Part shown: positions 43,477-51,711 of the stretch, piece after piece
Numbering within the stretch: position 1 is the first letter of the stretch
How the letters are laid out: each line of letters begins with the position of its first letter
Source of the DNA: Flavobacterium sp. TR2
GTDB taxonomy: Bacteria > Bacteroidota > Bacteroidia > Flavobacteriales > Flavobacteriaceae
Direction of reading: 5' to 3'
NCBI RefSeq assembly: GCF_025252405.1
Contig: NZ_CP104307.1
Coordinates: forward strand, 2,604,001 to 2,668,000
DNA: 64,000 bases
Translations under genes and position numbers: made by a program
Notes under the pieces: generated by a model
What the model saw: the letters and a program-made list of their open reading frames with translations, nothing else
Databases searched by the model: none
What the model was told of the DNA's origin: nothing

Positions 43477-43524
43477 CTGATCATTTTTTAATGAAAATTA
43501 TTACGAATTTAAATATACATAACC

Positions 43525-45714
43525 ATGTCAACATTACGTTTCCAAGCTTTACAAGAAGCTTCTAACAGAAAGCCGGTGCATTTTGAAGAAATTGGCCGAA
43601 AGTCAAATCTTTTCGGAGCCAATGTGTTTAATGAAAAAGCAATGAAGCAATATTTAACTTCAGATGCTTTTAAAGGAGTAAGAGATGCTATCCAGCATGG
43701 TACAAAAATAGACCGAAAGCTGGCAGATTATATTGCCATGGGAATGAAAGAATGGGCTTTGGCAAAAGGCGTTACGCATTATACGCACTGGTTTCAGCCT
43801 CTTACAGGAACTACAGCAGAAAAACATGATGCTTTTTTTGAGACTTCTTACGACGGAAGCGATCCAGTTGAAAAATTTGGCGGCGCGCAATTGGTGCAGC
43901 AAGAGCCAGATGCTTCAAGTTTCCCGAACGGCGGAATTAGAAATACTTTTGAAGCAAGAGGTTATACAGCTTGGGATCCAACGTCTCCAGCTTTTATATA
44001 TGGTACAACTTTATGTATTCCGACCGTTTTTATTGCGTATACAGGTGAAGCTTTAGATAACAAAATACCTTTATTGCGAGCATTATCTGCAATTGACGAA
44101 GCGGCTACAGAAGTTTGCAAGTACTTTGACAAAAACGTAAAAAAAGTAACGGCAACATTGGGATGGGAGCAAGAGTATTTCTTGATTGACAAAGCCTTGG
44201 CAAATTCTCGCCCTGATTTGATGATGACAGGAAGAACATTATTAGGGCATACTTCTGCAAAAGGGCAGCAGCTAGACGATCATTATTTCGGATCAATTCC
44301 GACACGCGCTCTTACTTATATGAGAGATTTGGAGCAGGAATGTATGTTATTAGGAATTCCGGTAAAAACGCGTCACAATGAGGTTGCGCCAAATCAGTTT
44401 GAATTGGCTCCGATTTTTGAAGAAACAAATTTAGCGGTTGACCACAACTCCTTATTAATGGATGTCATGCAGAGAGTGGCAGAGCGTCATGATTTTAAAG
44501 TATTATTTCACGAAAAGCCATTTAAAGGCGTAAACGGTTCAGGAAAACATAATAACTGGTCTTTGGCAACTGATACTGGAGTAAATTTATTGAGTCCGAG
44601 CAAAACGCCAATGAGTAATTTGCAGTTTCTGACTTTCTTTATTAATACGATAAAAGCTGTAAACGATAACGAAACTCTTTTAAGAGCTTCAATCGCAACG
44701 GCAAGCAACGATCATAGGTTAGGTGCAAATGAAGCGCCGCCAGCAATTATGTCGGTATTTATTGGAGCTCAGTTGACTAAAGTTTTGTCTGAATTAGAAA
44801 GCGTTACAACTGGAAAACTTTCTCCAGAAGAAAAAACAGATCTTAAATTGAACGTGGTTGGTAAAATTCCAGACGTATTATTAGATAACACCGATCGTAA
44901 TAGAACTTCTCCTTTTGCCTTTACAGGAAATAAATTTGAGTTTAGAGCTGTAGGGTCCAATTCAAACTGTTCAAATGCAATGACAACTTTAAATGCGATT
45001 GTAGCAAAACAGTTAATTGACTTTAAAAATGAAGTAGAAAACCTGATCGAGACCAAAGACATGAAAAAGGATGATGCTATTTTTAATGTCTTAAGAGAAT
45101 ACATCAAGCAATCTAAAAAAATCCTTTTTGAAGGCGACGGTTATAGCGAAGCTTGGGAAAAAGAGGCCGAAAGAAGAGGTTTAAGCAATTTTAAAACAAC
45201 TCCAGAAGCTATTAAGGCTAAGGTTTCAAAACAAGCTTTGACTTTATTTGAAGAGCTGGGAATTTTTAATCATGTTGAGGCTGAAGCACGCTACGAAATT
45301 GAATTGGAAGAATACACTAAAAAAATCCAGATCGAAGGAAGAGTTTTGGGAGACATTGCTAGAAACCATGTAATTCCGACCGCTATTCGTTATCAAAATA
45401 CTTTAATTGAAAACGTAAAAGGTTTAAAAGAAATCTTCGGAAAAGACTTTGAGACTATTGCAAAAGAGCAGATCGTTTTAATTAAAGAAATTTCAGGTCA
45501 TATAGAAGGGATCAATTCTAAGGTGTTGGCGATGACTAATGAAAGAAAAAAAGCAAATCAGCTTACAGATGCTCAAAAAATGGCAGAAGCATATTGCAAT
45601 AATGTAAAACCATATTTTGATGAAATTCGCAATCACTGTGATAAATTAGAATTATTAGTAGATGACGAAAGCTGGACATTGACTAAATACAGGGAATTAT
45701 TGTTTACCAAATAA
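43525..45714 (+). CDS. glnN: Glutamine synthetase type III
   Basis: GSIII is a 700-plus-residue, dodecameric glutamine synthetase typical of Bacteroidota and cyanobacteria. This one is 729 residues. Conserved blocks include FGANVFNEKAMKQYL near the start, THYTHWFQPLTGTTAEKHDAFF, GWEQEYFLIDKALANSRPDL with active-site Glu pair, PVKTRHNEVAPNQFELAPIFEE, and FKGVNGSGKHNNWSLATD. The tail has NERKKANQLTDAQKMAEAYC. The gene follows glnA in the opposite direction, so two GS isoenzymes are side by side. Confidence 0.95.
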   Translation: MSTLRFQALQEASNRKPVHFEEIGRKSNLFGANVFNEKAMKQYLTSDAFKGVRDAIQHGTKIDRKLADYIAMGMKEWALAKGVTHYTHWFQPLTGTTAEKHDAFFETSYDGSDPVEKFGGAQLVQQEPDASSFPNGGIRNTFEARGYTAWDPTSPAFIYGTTLCIPTVFIAYTGEALDNKIPLLRALSAIDEAATEVCKYFDKNVKKVTATLGWEQEYFLIDKALANSRPDLMMTGRTLLGHTSAKGQQLDDHYFGSIPTRALTYMRDLEQECMLLGIPVKTRHNEVAPNQFELAPIFEETNLAVDHNSLLMDVMQRVAERHDFKVLFHEKPFKGVNGSGKHNNWSLATDTGVNLLSPSKTPMSNLQFLTFFINTIKAVNDNETLLRASIATASNDHRLGANEAPPAIMSVFIGAQLTKVLSELESVTTGKLSPEEKTDLKLNVVGKIPDVLLDNTDRNRTSPFAFTGNKFEFRAVGSNSNCSNAMTTLNAIVAKQLIDFKNEVENLIETKDMKKDDAIFNVLREYIKQSKKILFEGDGYSEAWEKEAERRGLSNFKTTPEAIKAKVSKQALTLFEELGIFNHVEAEARYEIELEEYTKKIQIEGRVLGDIARNHVIPTAIRYQNTLIENVKGLKEIFGKDFETIAKEQIVLIKEISGHIEGINSKVLAMTNERKKANQLTDAQKMAEAYCNNVKPYFDEIRNHCDKLELLVDDESWTLTKYRELLFTK

Positions 45715-45734
45715 CAGTAATGTAACATTTTGTT

Positions 45735-45766
45735 AAAGCCTGTCTCAAAAAGACAGGCTTTTTTTT
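45735..45766 (+). terminator. GSIII terminator
   Basis: AAAGCCTGTCT (45735-45745) pairs with AGACAGGCTT (45751-45760), then a T-run. It lies 20 bases past the GSIII stop. Confidence 0.9.
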
Positions 45767-45880
45767 GAGATTATAATAAAATTTCTGTTCATAAACTCTT
45801 TTTTAGCGTCTATAAAGCCTTAAATGTAAATAAATTGTAATAAGTCGCTTTTTTCCTATGAAAATTTTTAATCATTCTGG

Positions 45881-45982
45881 CAGTTCATCGAGATAGTTTT
45901 ACAGTTTATCGAAAAGAGGTTAATATCTTGTAAAATAGGTATTTATACCTAGGTTTCAATTCGAGAAAGTTTTCTAATTTTG
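45881..45982 (+). promoter_or_regulatory. Regulatory region of the curli operon: LytTR-like boxes, palindrome, -7 box
   Basis: Two direct repeats CAGTTCATCGA (45881-45891) and CAGTTTATCGA (45902-45912) are 21 bases apart start to start. That is the size and spacing known for tandem LytTR-response-regulator boxes. The palindrome AGGTATTTATACCT is at 45937-45950. TAATTTTG at 45975-45982 fits TAnnTTTG, giving an about 130-base leader to csgA. The palindrome is almost the same as the Hint-gene operator at 31986. Confidence 0.6.
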
Positions 45983-46117
45983 ATCATGAAGTTGAGAAAA
46001 TAGCATAAAATTATTCTCAAAAAACGGTCTAAAGCTCCTCTTTTCCTGCCCAGGATAATAACCTACAGAAGAACCTACATAATAAGTTGTATTAATAACC
46101 AATTAAATATATTTATT

Positions 46118-46744
46118 ATGAAAAAAGTAATTCTAAGCATCTCCGCGATGCTGTTTGCAGGTGTAGCAGCCTTTGCACAGGCTAATACTAGTGATGTAGA
46201 CCAGACAGGTCTGTTGAATGGTGCGTTAGTGGTTCAAGTTGGAGAACAAAATGTTTCAGATGTTGACCAAATTGGTATTGCAAACGTTTCTATTGTTGGA
46301 CAATATGGAGACAACAATGATTCTCAAATTCTACAATTAGGCGCAGGAAACCTTGCTGTTGTAACACAAATTGGAAATGACAATGAATCTGATATTTTCC
46401 AAGGATTTTGGGTAGGAAACCAAGCATTTGTAACTCAATTTGGAGCAGACAACTCTTCAGATATTTACCAATTAGGAGATGATAATACAGCTGTTACTAC
46501 TCAAGTAGGCTGGCTTAACAATTCAATCACAGCTCAAGCTGGATATGATAACTGGGCTAATACAGAACAATATGGAATCTTCAATAATGCATTTACTCTT
46601 CAACTAGGATACGACAATATGTCAAGCATCCAACAGTATGGAATTGGTAACTTTGCTGCAACAGCTCAATTTGGAGACTCTCACAATAGTACTGTTACAC
46701 AAACTGGATTCCTTAACGGAAGCTTAGTAATCCAATCTAACTAA
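46118..46744 (+). CDS. csgA: Major curlin-repeat amyloid subunit (CsgA-like)
   Basis: In this 208-residue protein the signal peptide (MLFAGVAAFAQ) is followed by about eighteen strands of the Q-x-G-x-x-N pattern (QIGIANVSIVGQYGDNNDSQ, QLGDDNTAVTTQVGWLNNS and others). The Gln/Asn ladder is the signature of curli subunits that stack into extracellular amyloid. Aspartate is placed at regular turn positions, which may delay fibre formation. It is the first gene of the operon and is followed by a strong terminator, so it is probably made in excess. Confidence 0.9.
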   Translation: MKKVILSISAMLFAGVAAFAQANTSDVDQTGLLNGALVVQVGEQNVSDVDQIGIANVSIVGQYGDNNDSQILQLGAGNLAVVTQIGNDNESDIFQGFWVGNQAFVTQFGADNSSDIYQLGDDNTAVTTQVGWLNNSITAQAGYDNWANTEQYGIFNNAFTLQLGYDNMSSIQQYGIGNFAATAQFGDSHNSTVTQTGFLNGSLVIQSN

Positions 46745-46755
46745 AACAAACCAGG

Positions 46756-46793
46756 AAAAGGAAGAACTCGATATATCAGTTCTTCCTTTTTTT
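46756..46793 (+). terminator. Intra-operon terminator after csgA
   Basis: AAAAGGAAGAACT (46756-46768) pairs with AGTTCTTCCTTTT (46778-46790), then a T-run. It lies between csgA and csgB. Partial read-through would give much more csgA than export-gene mRNA. Confidence 0.85.
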
Positions 46794-46809
46794 ATTATTT
46801 CAAAAAATC

Positions 46810-47289
46810 ATGAAAGCTATTATAATCATATTGTTTCTTTTTACAGAAATGATATTCTCACAATCAATTGATAGGAATATAAATGATTTTGTAATAGCCT
46901 TAAACGAATCAAACAATAAAAATCAGCAAAACACCAATCAATACATTATAAGCCATAACATAGTAAAAATTTCACAAATTGGCAATTTCAATCAAGCCAA
47001 CCTCACCATTATCAGTAACAATGCATATGTAACTGCACAGCAAACTGGTAACAACAACTACATGAATGTCTACAAAAAAGCAGACGAAATAAATCAATCC
47101 TATATACAGTCAGGTAATAATAACTATATAAGTGATGTTTCATTGTACTCCCGCGGAGTCGAATCGATGAAGGTCAATCAAGATGGCAATAATTTAACGG
47201 TTTTCAGTTCAGGATCAAATTCAATATCTAAGGATATGATCATTAATCAGTCTGGAAATTCTGGTACAATTTACGTATTCAATCGCTAG
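46810..47289 (+). CDS. csgB: Minor curlin-repeat protein, probable nucleator (CsgB-like)
   Basis: This 159-residue protein has a short signal peptide (AIIIILFLFTEMIFSQ) and several Q-x-G-x-x-N repeats with more variable spacing (QIGNFNQANLTIISNNAYVT, QTGNNNYMNVYKKADEIN, QSGNNNYISDVS). Its shorter, less regular repeat region and position right after csgA fit the nucleator role that anchors fibres to the cell. The C-terminal part ends in NSGTIYVFNR. The gene symbol is inferred from role, as the repeats alone cannot tell A from B. Confidence 0.7.
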   Translation: MKAIIIILFLFTEMIFSQSIDRNINDFVIALNESNNKNQQNTNQYIISHNIVKISQIGNFNQANLTIISNNAYVTAQQTGNNNYMNVYKKADEINQSYIQSGNNNYISDVSLYSRGVESMKVNQDGNNLTVFSSGSNSISKDMIINQSGNSGTIYVFNR

Positions 47290-47292
47290 GTC

Positions 47293-48030
47293 ATGAAAAA
47301 GTATCAAAACATAATTGTTGCATTTTTTTTTATTTTTTTTTCTGAAAACGGATTTTCACAAGCCGAATACAATAAAGAGGTAAAAGCGAAAATCGAAGTC
47401 AAAGAAATTGAGAATTTGTTATTTATAACCGGAACTGCAGAAAATTTAAAATCAGAGTTTAAGAATATTTCATATAAACTAAGTGTATTCAAAAAAAACA
47501 AATCAAGTTCAAATAAATCAACCAATGCACAAAACGGAAGAGCAACATTAGAACCCATTCAAAAAATTGAATTGTCCAAAACACAAGTCAATTATACAAA
47601 AGAGGATGAAGTGATTGTAATGTTATTGATTTATGATGAAAAAGATGCCATAATTGGTAAAGACCGAATTGTTTTTGGAGAAGAAACAGAATCTGATGCG
47701 GGAAAATCTATTCCTGCTGACGGCATAGAAATGGTTGGAATTGTAGCCAATGACACCAAAACTAAGCTTGGAAATGATTTTTATGACACGTTTTATGCTC
47801 AGTATTCTAAACTGAAGATCCATACCACTAAAATTGTAACCGTTCAAGAAGAATTGACTTTTGGGCGCACGACAAAAATTACAATATTGGTAGACAGTGA
47901 TATTATAGAGGAGTTTATTTCACGTCCTGACGAAGACTTTTTAAAGTACATGGCCGATTCTGCGGCTTCAAAAGTGTTCAAGTACTTTAAAGATCTAGAA
48001 AAGCAGAGCAAAATGATTACTCAATACTAA
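47293..48030 (+). CDS. csgE: CsgE-like curli secretion factor with N-terminal CsgH-like domain
   Basis: At 245 residues it is about twice the length of proteobacterial CsgE. The signal peptide ends near SQAEYN. Residues about 25-125 form a beta-sandwich-like domain (IKIEVKEIENLLFITGTAEN, YKLSVFKKNKSSSNKST, GRATLEPIQKIELSKTQVN) resembling CsgH, a small inhibitor of curli assembly. Residues about 135-240 are the CsgE domain: KTKLGNDFYDTFYAQYSKLK and TFGRTTKITILVDSDIIEE. In E. coli CsgE caps the CsgG pore and delivers CsgA. Fusion of a chaperone-like inhibitor fits holding subunits before export. Confidence 0.75.
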   Translation: MKKYQNIIVAFFFIFFSENGFSQAEYNKEVKAKIEVKEIENLLFITGTAENLKSEFKNISYKLSVFKKNKSSSNKSTNAQNGRATLEPIQKIELSKTQVNYTKEDEVIVMLLIYDEKDAIIGKDRIVFGEETESDAGKSIPADGIEMVGIVANDTKTKLGNDFYDTFYAQYSKLKIHTTKIVTVQEELTFGRTTKITILVDSDIIEEFISRPDEDFLKYMADSAASKVFKYFKDLEKQSKMITQY

Positions 48031-48097
48031 AATCAAGGATTGAGTATACTATTTCGATAAAGAGTTTACTATTTAATTCAAACTAAAAAAGTTCTAT

Positions 48098-48565
48098 ATG
48101 AAAACTATAGCTTTATTACTATGCTTATTGGGTTTTAGTACAATTTCTGTTGCGCAAAACCTTGCTTATAAGCCGGCAAACCCAAATTTTGGAGGAGAAA
48201 CCTTCAATTACCCATGGCTGCTCAGTTCGGCGCAGGCCCAAAATGATTATAAAGATAATACCAATACGGGCTATAAACAGCAGACAGATTTGGAACGATT
48301 TAAAAGCAATTTGAATAATCAGCTGCTAAACAGGCTTTCAAATTCATTATTCGAAAACCAATTTGGAAGCAGCACAGGTACAGGTAATGGCACGGGAACG
48401 GGAACGGGTACAGGCACAGGTACTGGAAACGGTAGTCTTTCTCCAGGAACCTATGTTTTCGGATCCTTGTCAGTTGATATTTACCATTCTAATTTAGGAT
48501 TGGTGGTCGATGTTTTGGATACAGATACAGGTGAGCAGACACAGGTAATTCTTCCAGGGCAATAA
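48098..48565 (+). CDS. csgF: CsgF-like curli anchoring factor with Thr-Gly linker
   Basis: In this 155-residue protein the signal peptide ends near TISVAQNLAYKP. The early block KPANPNFGGETFNYPWLLSSAQAQNDY is the N-terminal helix of CsgF, which plugs into CsgG. The C-terminal part (VFGSLSVDIYHSNLGLVVDVLDTDTG) matches the domain that holds CsgB. Between them are 12 alternating Thr-Gly/Asn-Gly pairs (about 92-116), an unusually long flexible linker encoded by a near-repeat DNA (48375-48432). It follows csgE by 67 bases. Confidence 0.85.
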   Translation: MKTIALLLCLLGFSTISVAQNLAYKPANPNFGGETFNYPWLLSSAQAQNDYKDNTNTGYKQQTDLERFKSNLNNQLLNRLSNSLFENQFGSSTGTGNGTGTGTGTGTGTGNGSLSPGTYVFGSLSVDIYHSNLGLVVDVLDTDTGEQTQVILPGQ

Positions 48566-48619
48566 ATTTTGGTTTGTCCATAAAAAAAGGTTCAGGTATT
48601 ATTTTAAATAATTGAGATT

Positions 48620-49993
48620 ATGAATAAAAGTCCCCTTTTTCTATTTTTATTAATTTGCCTATTCTCAGGTTGTGGAGCATATTTTAATCAGCCTGTGGGA
48701 GTGCAGAAAGCGGTATATGGAGAAAATACTCCTGCGACTGCCAAATTGGTAGAAATGCCAAAACCCAAAGAGCAGATAGTTGTTGGTGTGTACAAATTTA
48801 AAGATCAGACTGGGCAATATAAACCTACTGAACTTGGAAGCACCTTTAGCACCGCTGTTACGCAAGGAGCCACATCTATTTTGATAAAAGCCTTGCAAGA
48901 TTCAAAATGGTTTGTGCCCATAGAACGTGAAAATCTGGGGAATCTTTTAAACGAAAGAAATATTATTCGTTCTACCCGTCAGGAATATGCTTCTAAAACA
49001 GAACCTAACGAAGCAGTCTTAACACCGCTTTTGTTTGCAGGAGTTTTGCTTGAAGGAGGAATTATTTCTTATGATACCAATATTATTACAGGCGGTTTTG
49101 GTGCCAGATATTTTGGTGCGGGCGGTTCAACCCAATACAGACAAGACAGAGTTACGGTTTATTTAAGATTAGTTTCCACTTCAAACGGAAAAATATTAAA
49201 TACGGTTTACGTTTCTAAAACTATCTTATCGCAAAGCATTGATGCGAGTTTATTTAGATATGTCAATTTAAACAGGCTTTTGGAGGTTGAAACCGGTTTT
49301 ACCCGAAACGAACCTATTCAGATGGCCGTAACAGAAGCCATAGAAAAAGCTGTTGAAGGGCTTATAGTTGATGGAATCAAAGACAAACTGTGGGAAGTAA
49401 ATGCCCCTCAAAAACAAGTTGATGATTTCGTAGCAGAATATGACAGAGAAAGAAGTGAAGCCGATTTGGCACAATTGTACAATAGAAATTTAACCGAAAG
49501 ACGAGCCCGTTTTGGAATTGAAGCTTCTGGTGGAATTGCTCTAATGCAAGGAGATTATCCAAATCCGGTTCCGAAACCAATGATTAGAGGTGCTGCAAAA
49601 TTTTTCTTTACGCCAACATTTGCTTTAAGCGCTTCATCAAATGCATTTTGGCTGGCAAATAAAGATAGGCTCGATGTAGGATATGTTTCGTTAGACCTCA
49701 ATTTAGAATGTTTAGTCCTGCCGCGAGATGTCTTTACTCCCTACGTTTTTGCTGGAACTGGAGTTGAGTTTAATAAAAAATACGAAAATATAGCCAGCAA
49801 AGTCCAGTGCGGGGCTGGAGTAGAATATCTCGCAACAAACTATTTAGGAATAAAAGCCTATGGAGAGTTTAACGCTCCTTTTAGTGACAATGTCGATTAT
49901 GTAGTTAACGGTGTTCGAGACGATTACTATTGGCGGTTTGGTTTAGGATTAACCTATTATTTTCCAAAAAGCAGCAATTACAAGAAAAAATAG
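48620..49993 (+). CDS. csgG: CsgG-like curli secretion pore with extra C-terminal barrel-like domain
   Basis: In this 457-residue protein the lipobox CLFSGCGAYFN marks a lipoprotein. Residues about 45-280 are CsgG: VGVYKFKDQTGQYKPTELGS, STAVTQGATSILIKALQDSK, WFVPIERENLGNLLNERNII and YDTNIITGGFGARYFGAGGS. This is the nine-subunit outer-membrane pore that exports CsgA. E. coli CsgG ends near 277. Here about 170 more residues follow (FGIEASGGIALMQGDYPNP ... RFGLGLTYYFPKSSNYKKK) in the alternating pattern of an outer-membrane barrel. The extension could anchor or gate the pore. Confidence 0.88.
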   Translation: MNKSPLFLFLLICLFSGCGAYFNQPVGVQKAVYGENTPATAKLVEMPKPKEQIVVGVYKFKDQTGQYKPTELGSTFSTAVTQGATSILIKALQDSKWFVPIERENLGNLLNERNIIRSTRQEYASKTEPNEAVLTPLLFAGVLLEGGIISYDTNIITGGFGARYFGAGGSTQYRQDRVTVYLRLVSTSNGKILNTVYVSKTILSQSIDASLFRYVNLNRLLEVETGFTRNEPIQMAVTEAIEKAVEGLIVDGIKDKLWEVNAPQKQVDDFVAEYDRERSEADLAQLYNRNLTERRARFGIEASGGIALMQGDYPNPVPKPMIRGAAKFFFTPTFALSASSNAFWLANKDRLDVGYVSLDLNLECLVLPRDVFTPYVFAGTGVEFNKKYENIASKVQCGAGVEYLATNYLGIKAYGEFNAPFSDNVDYVVNGVRDDYYWRFGLGLTYYFPKSSNYKKK

Positions 49994-50060
49994 TAAACCC
50001 TCGTGATATTTTTTAGGCTTTTTATAAAGTGGTTACAAGAGTAAATACAAAACAGGTTTA

Positions 50061-50081
50061 ATGAAAATAGGTCTCAAATGA
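50061..50081 (+). other. Six-codon leader ORF overlapping the next start
   Basis: The reading frame MKIGLK-stop (ATG at 50061) shares ATGA with the start codon of the next gene (50078) and encodes the same first six residues. It reads like a partial duplication of the start of the 50078 gene. It may couple translation of the two or simply be a slippage product. Confidence 0.4.
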
Positions 50082-51556
50082 AAATAGGTTTAAAAATTTT
50101 GGCGTGCTTTATTCTTTTAATGTCTTGTAGCGAAGAACAGCTTGACAATACAGGAACAGGAAAAATAAAAGGAAGAGTTGTAGACGTGCGCGGATACACA
50201 GGAATCGAAAATGCTCGTGTTTCTTCAAACCCCACTACAAGCACAGTTTATACAGATAAAGATGGCTACTTTACAATAGAAAAAGTACCCGTAGGAAAAT
50301 ATGCTTTTCAGGCTCAAAAAGATGGTTTTATTGCCAGATTTGTACCTGCAACAATCGAAGCGGATATTGAAATAGAAGTCATTTTTGAGTTAGAAGTATC
50401 AACTGCGACCAACAAACCGCCAGAAATTCCGGTGCTTACTGCGCCTGCAGACAATGCAACGGGACAAGCTTTAAGCCTTGATCTGACCTGGACAGCCAAA
50501 GACCCAGAAGGAGATCCGCTTACTTATACGGTTACGGTAAAAAACGGAACTACTGATGAAGTCAAAACATATTCTGACCTAAAAACGACAACTCTAAATA
50601 TTAAAGATTTAAGTTATAGCACCAAATATTATTGGCAGGTATCGGTTAGCGACGGAATAAATAAGCCCATAAACAGTGTGACAAATTCATTTAGAACATT
50701 AGCCTTTCCAAACCCAAGGTATATGTATGTTAAAAAGATAAAAAACAACAATGTCATATTTACAGCAGATGAAAACGGAAATGAACTCCAATTGTCATCA
50801 GCTGAGGTGAATAGCTTTAGACCAAGAAAAAATTTGAGCATTAATAGAATTGCTTACATAAGTTCTGATGGATCTTTATACCAGATTTTCAGTATGAATC
50901 CTGACGGTACCGATGCAAAAAAAATCACCAATTTTATACCGATAGCAGGCTTCAATATGGATAACGTAAGCTATTCTTGGAGCACCAACGGAAGCCAGCT
51001 CGTTTATCCGAATTTTGATAAACTCTATCGTATAAACTCAGATGGATCAGGTTTAATACAGCTGTTTAAAACCCCTAACGGCAAATTTATTTCGGAATGC
51101 GAATGGAGCCGCGATGGCAGCCAGATTGTCTTAAAAGTAAATGATGTATCAGGTTATGGCGTAGAAATTTATGCAATAGATATGAATGGAAATGTCTTGT
51201 ACCAAGTGCTTTCTGGAGTGACAGGAGGTGCAAGCGGAATTGATATTTCGGTCGATAATGCAAGAGTCGTCTATACAAGAGATGTTTCTGGGTTTGAAAA
51301 TTCAGATTACAGACGACTAGATTCCAGAATATTTATTTACACTGTGGCAACAAACACATCAGCAGAATTGGCTACAAATAAAGAAAATGGTTTCAATGAT
51401 CTCGATGTGAAGTTTTCTCCAAATGAAGCAGAAGTGATCTTTGTGAATACATCAAACGATGGACTTTCGGCAAAAAATATCCAAACCGCCAGCACAACCG
51501 ATAGCAGTACAAGGACAACTTTATTCCAAAACGCTTCAATGCCAGATTGGAAATAA
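50078..51556 (+). CDS. Lipoprotein with CarboxypepD_reg-like, FN3-like and beta-propeller domains
   Basis: In this 492-residue protein the lipobox ACFILLMSC has Cys17. Residues about 25-105 form a carboxypeptidase-regulatory-like domain (GKIKGRVVDVRGYTGIENAR, TVYTDKDGYFTIEKVPVGKY). Residues about 115-210 resemble FN3 (PPEIPVLTAPADNATGQALS, KYYWQVSVSDGI). Residues 215-490 are a TolB-like or WD40-like propeller with IFSMNPDGTDAKKITNF and LYRINSDGSGLIQLFKTPNG. It is the last gene of the curli operon and follows csgG by 84 bases. It may be a surface sensor or receptor for the fibre. Confidence 0.75.
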   Translation: MKIGLKILACFILLMSCSEEQLDNTGTGKIKGRVVDVRGYTGIENARVSSNPTTSTVYTDKDGYFTIEKVPVGKYAFQAQKDGFIARFVPATIEADIEIEVIFELEVSTATNKPPEIPVLTAPADNATGQALSLDLTWTAKDPEGDPLTYTVTVKNGTTDEVKTYSDLKTTTLNIKDLSYSTKYYWQVSVSDGINKPINSVTNSFRTLAFPNPRYMYVKKIKNNNVIFTADENGNELQLSSAEVNSFRPRKNLSINRIAYISSDGSLYQIFSMNPDGTDAKKITNFIPIAGFNMDNVSYSWSTNGSQLVYPNFDKLYRINSDGSGLIQLFKTPNGKFISECEWSRDGSQIVLKVNDVSGYGVEIYAIDMNGNVLYQVLSGVTGGASGIDISVDNARVVYTRDVSGFENSDYRRLDSRIFIYTVATNTSAELATNKENGFNDLDVKFSPNEAEVIFVNTSNDGLSAKNIQTASTTDSSTRTTLFQNASMPDWK

Positions 51557-51600
51557 TTGATAGCAATAAATAGTTTCATGACTAATTTTTATTTCGGATG

Positions 51601-51633
51601 ATCGGCAGAATATAAACTTCTGCCGATTTTTTT
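51601..51633 (+). terminator. Terminator of the curli operon
   Basis: ATCGGCAGAA (51601-51610) pairs with TTCTGCCGAT (51618-51627), then a T-run. It closes the transcription unit before the purM-type gene. Confidence 0.9.
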
Positions 51634-51677
51634 ATCAATCAAATAATCGAATAAGTCAAAGAATTAAAAAAAGGGAT

Positions 51678-51685
51678 TATCTTTG
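51678..51685 (+). promoter_or_regulatory. Likely -7 box of the purM-type gene
   Basis: TATCTTTG fits TAnnTTTG and lies 26 bases before the ATG at 51712. The gene has a strong A-rich leader. Confidence 0.6.
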
Positions 51686-51711
51686 CACCACATCAACACA
51701 AACTAATTTTC

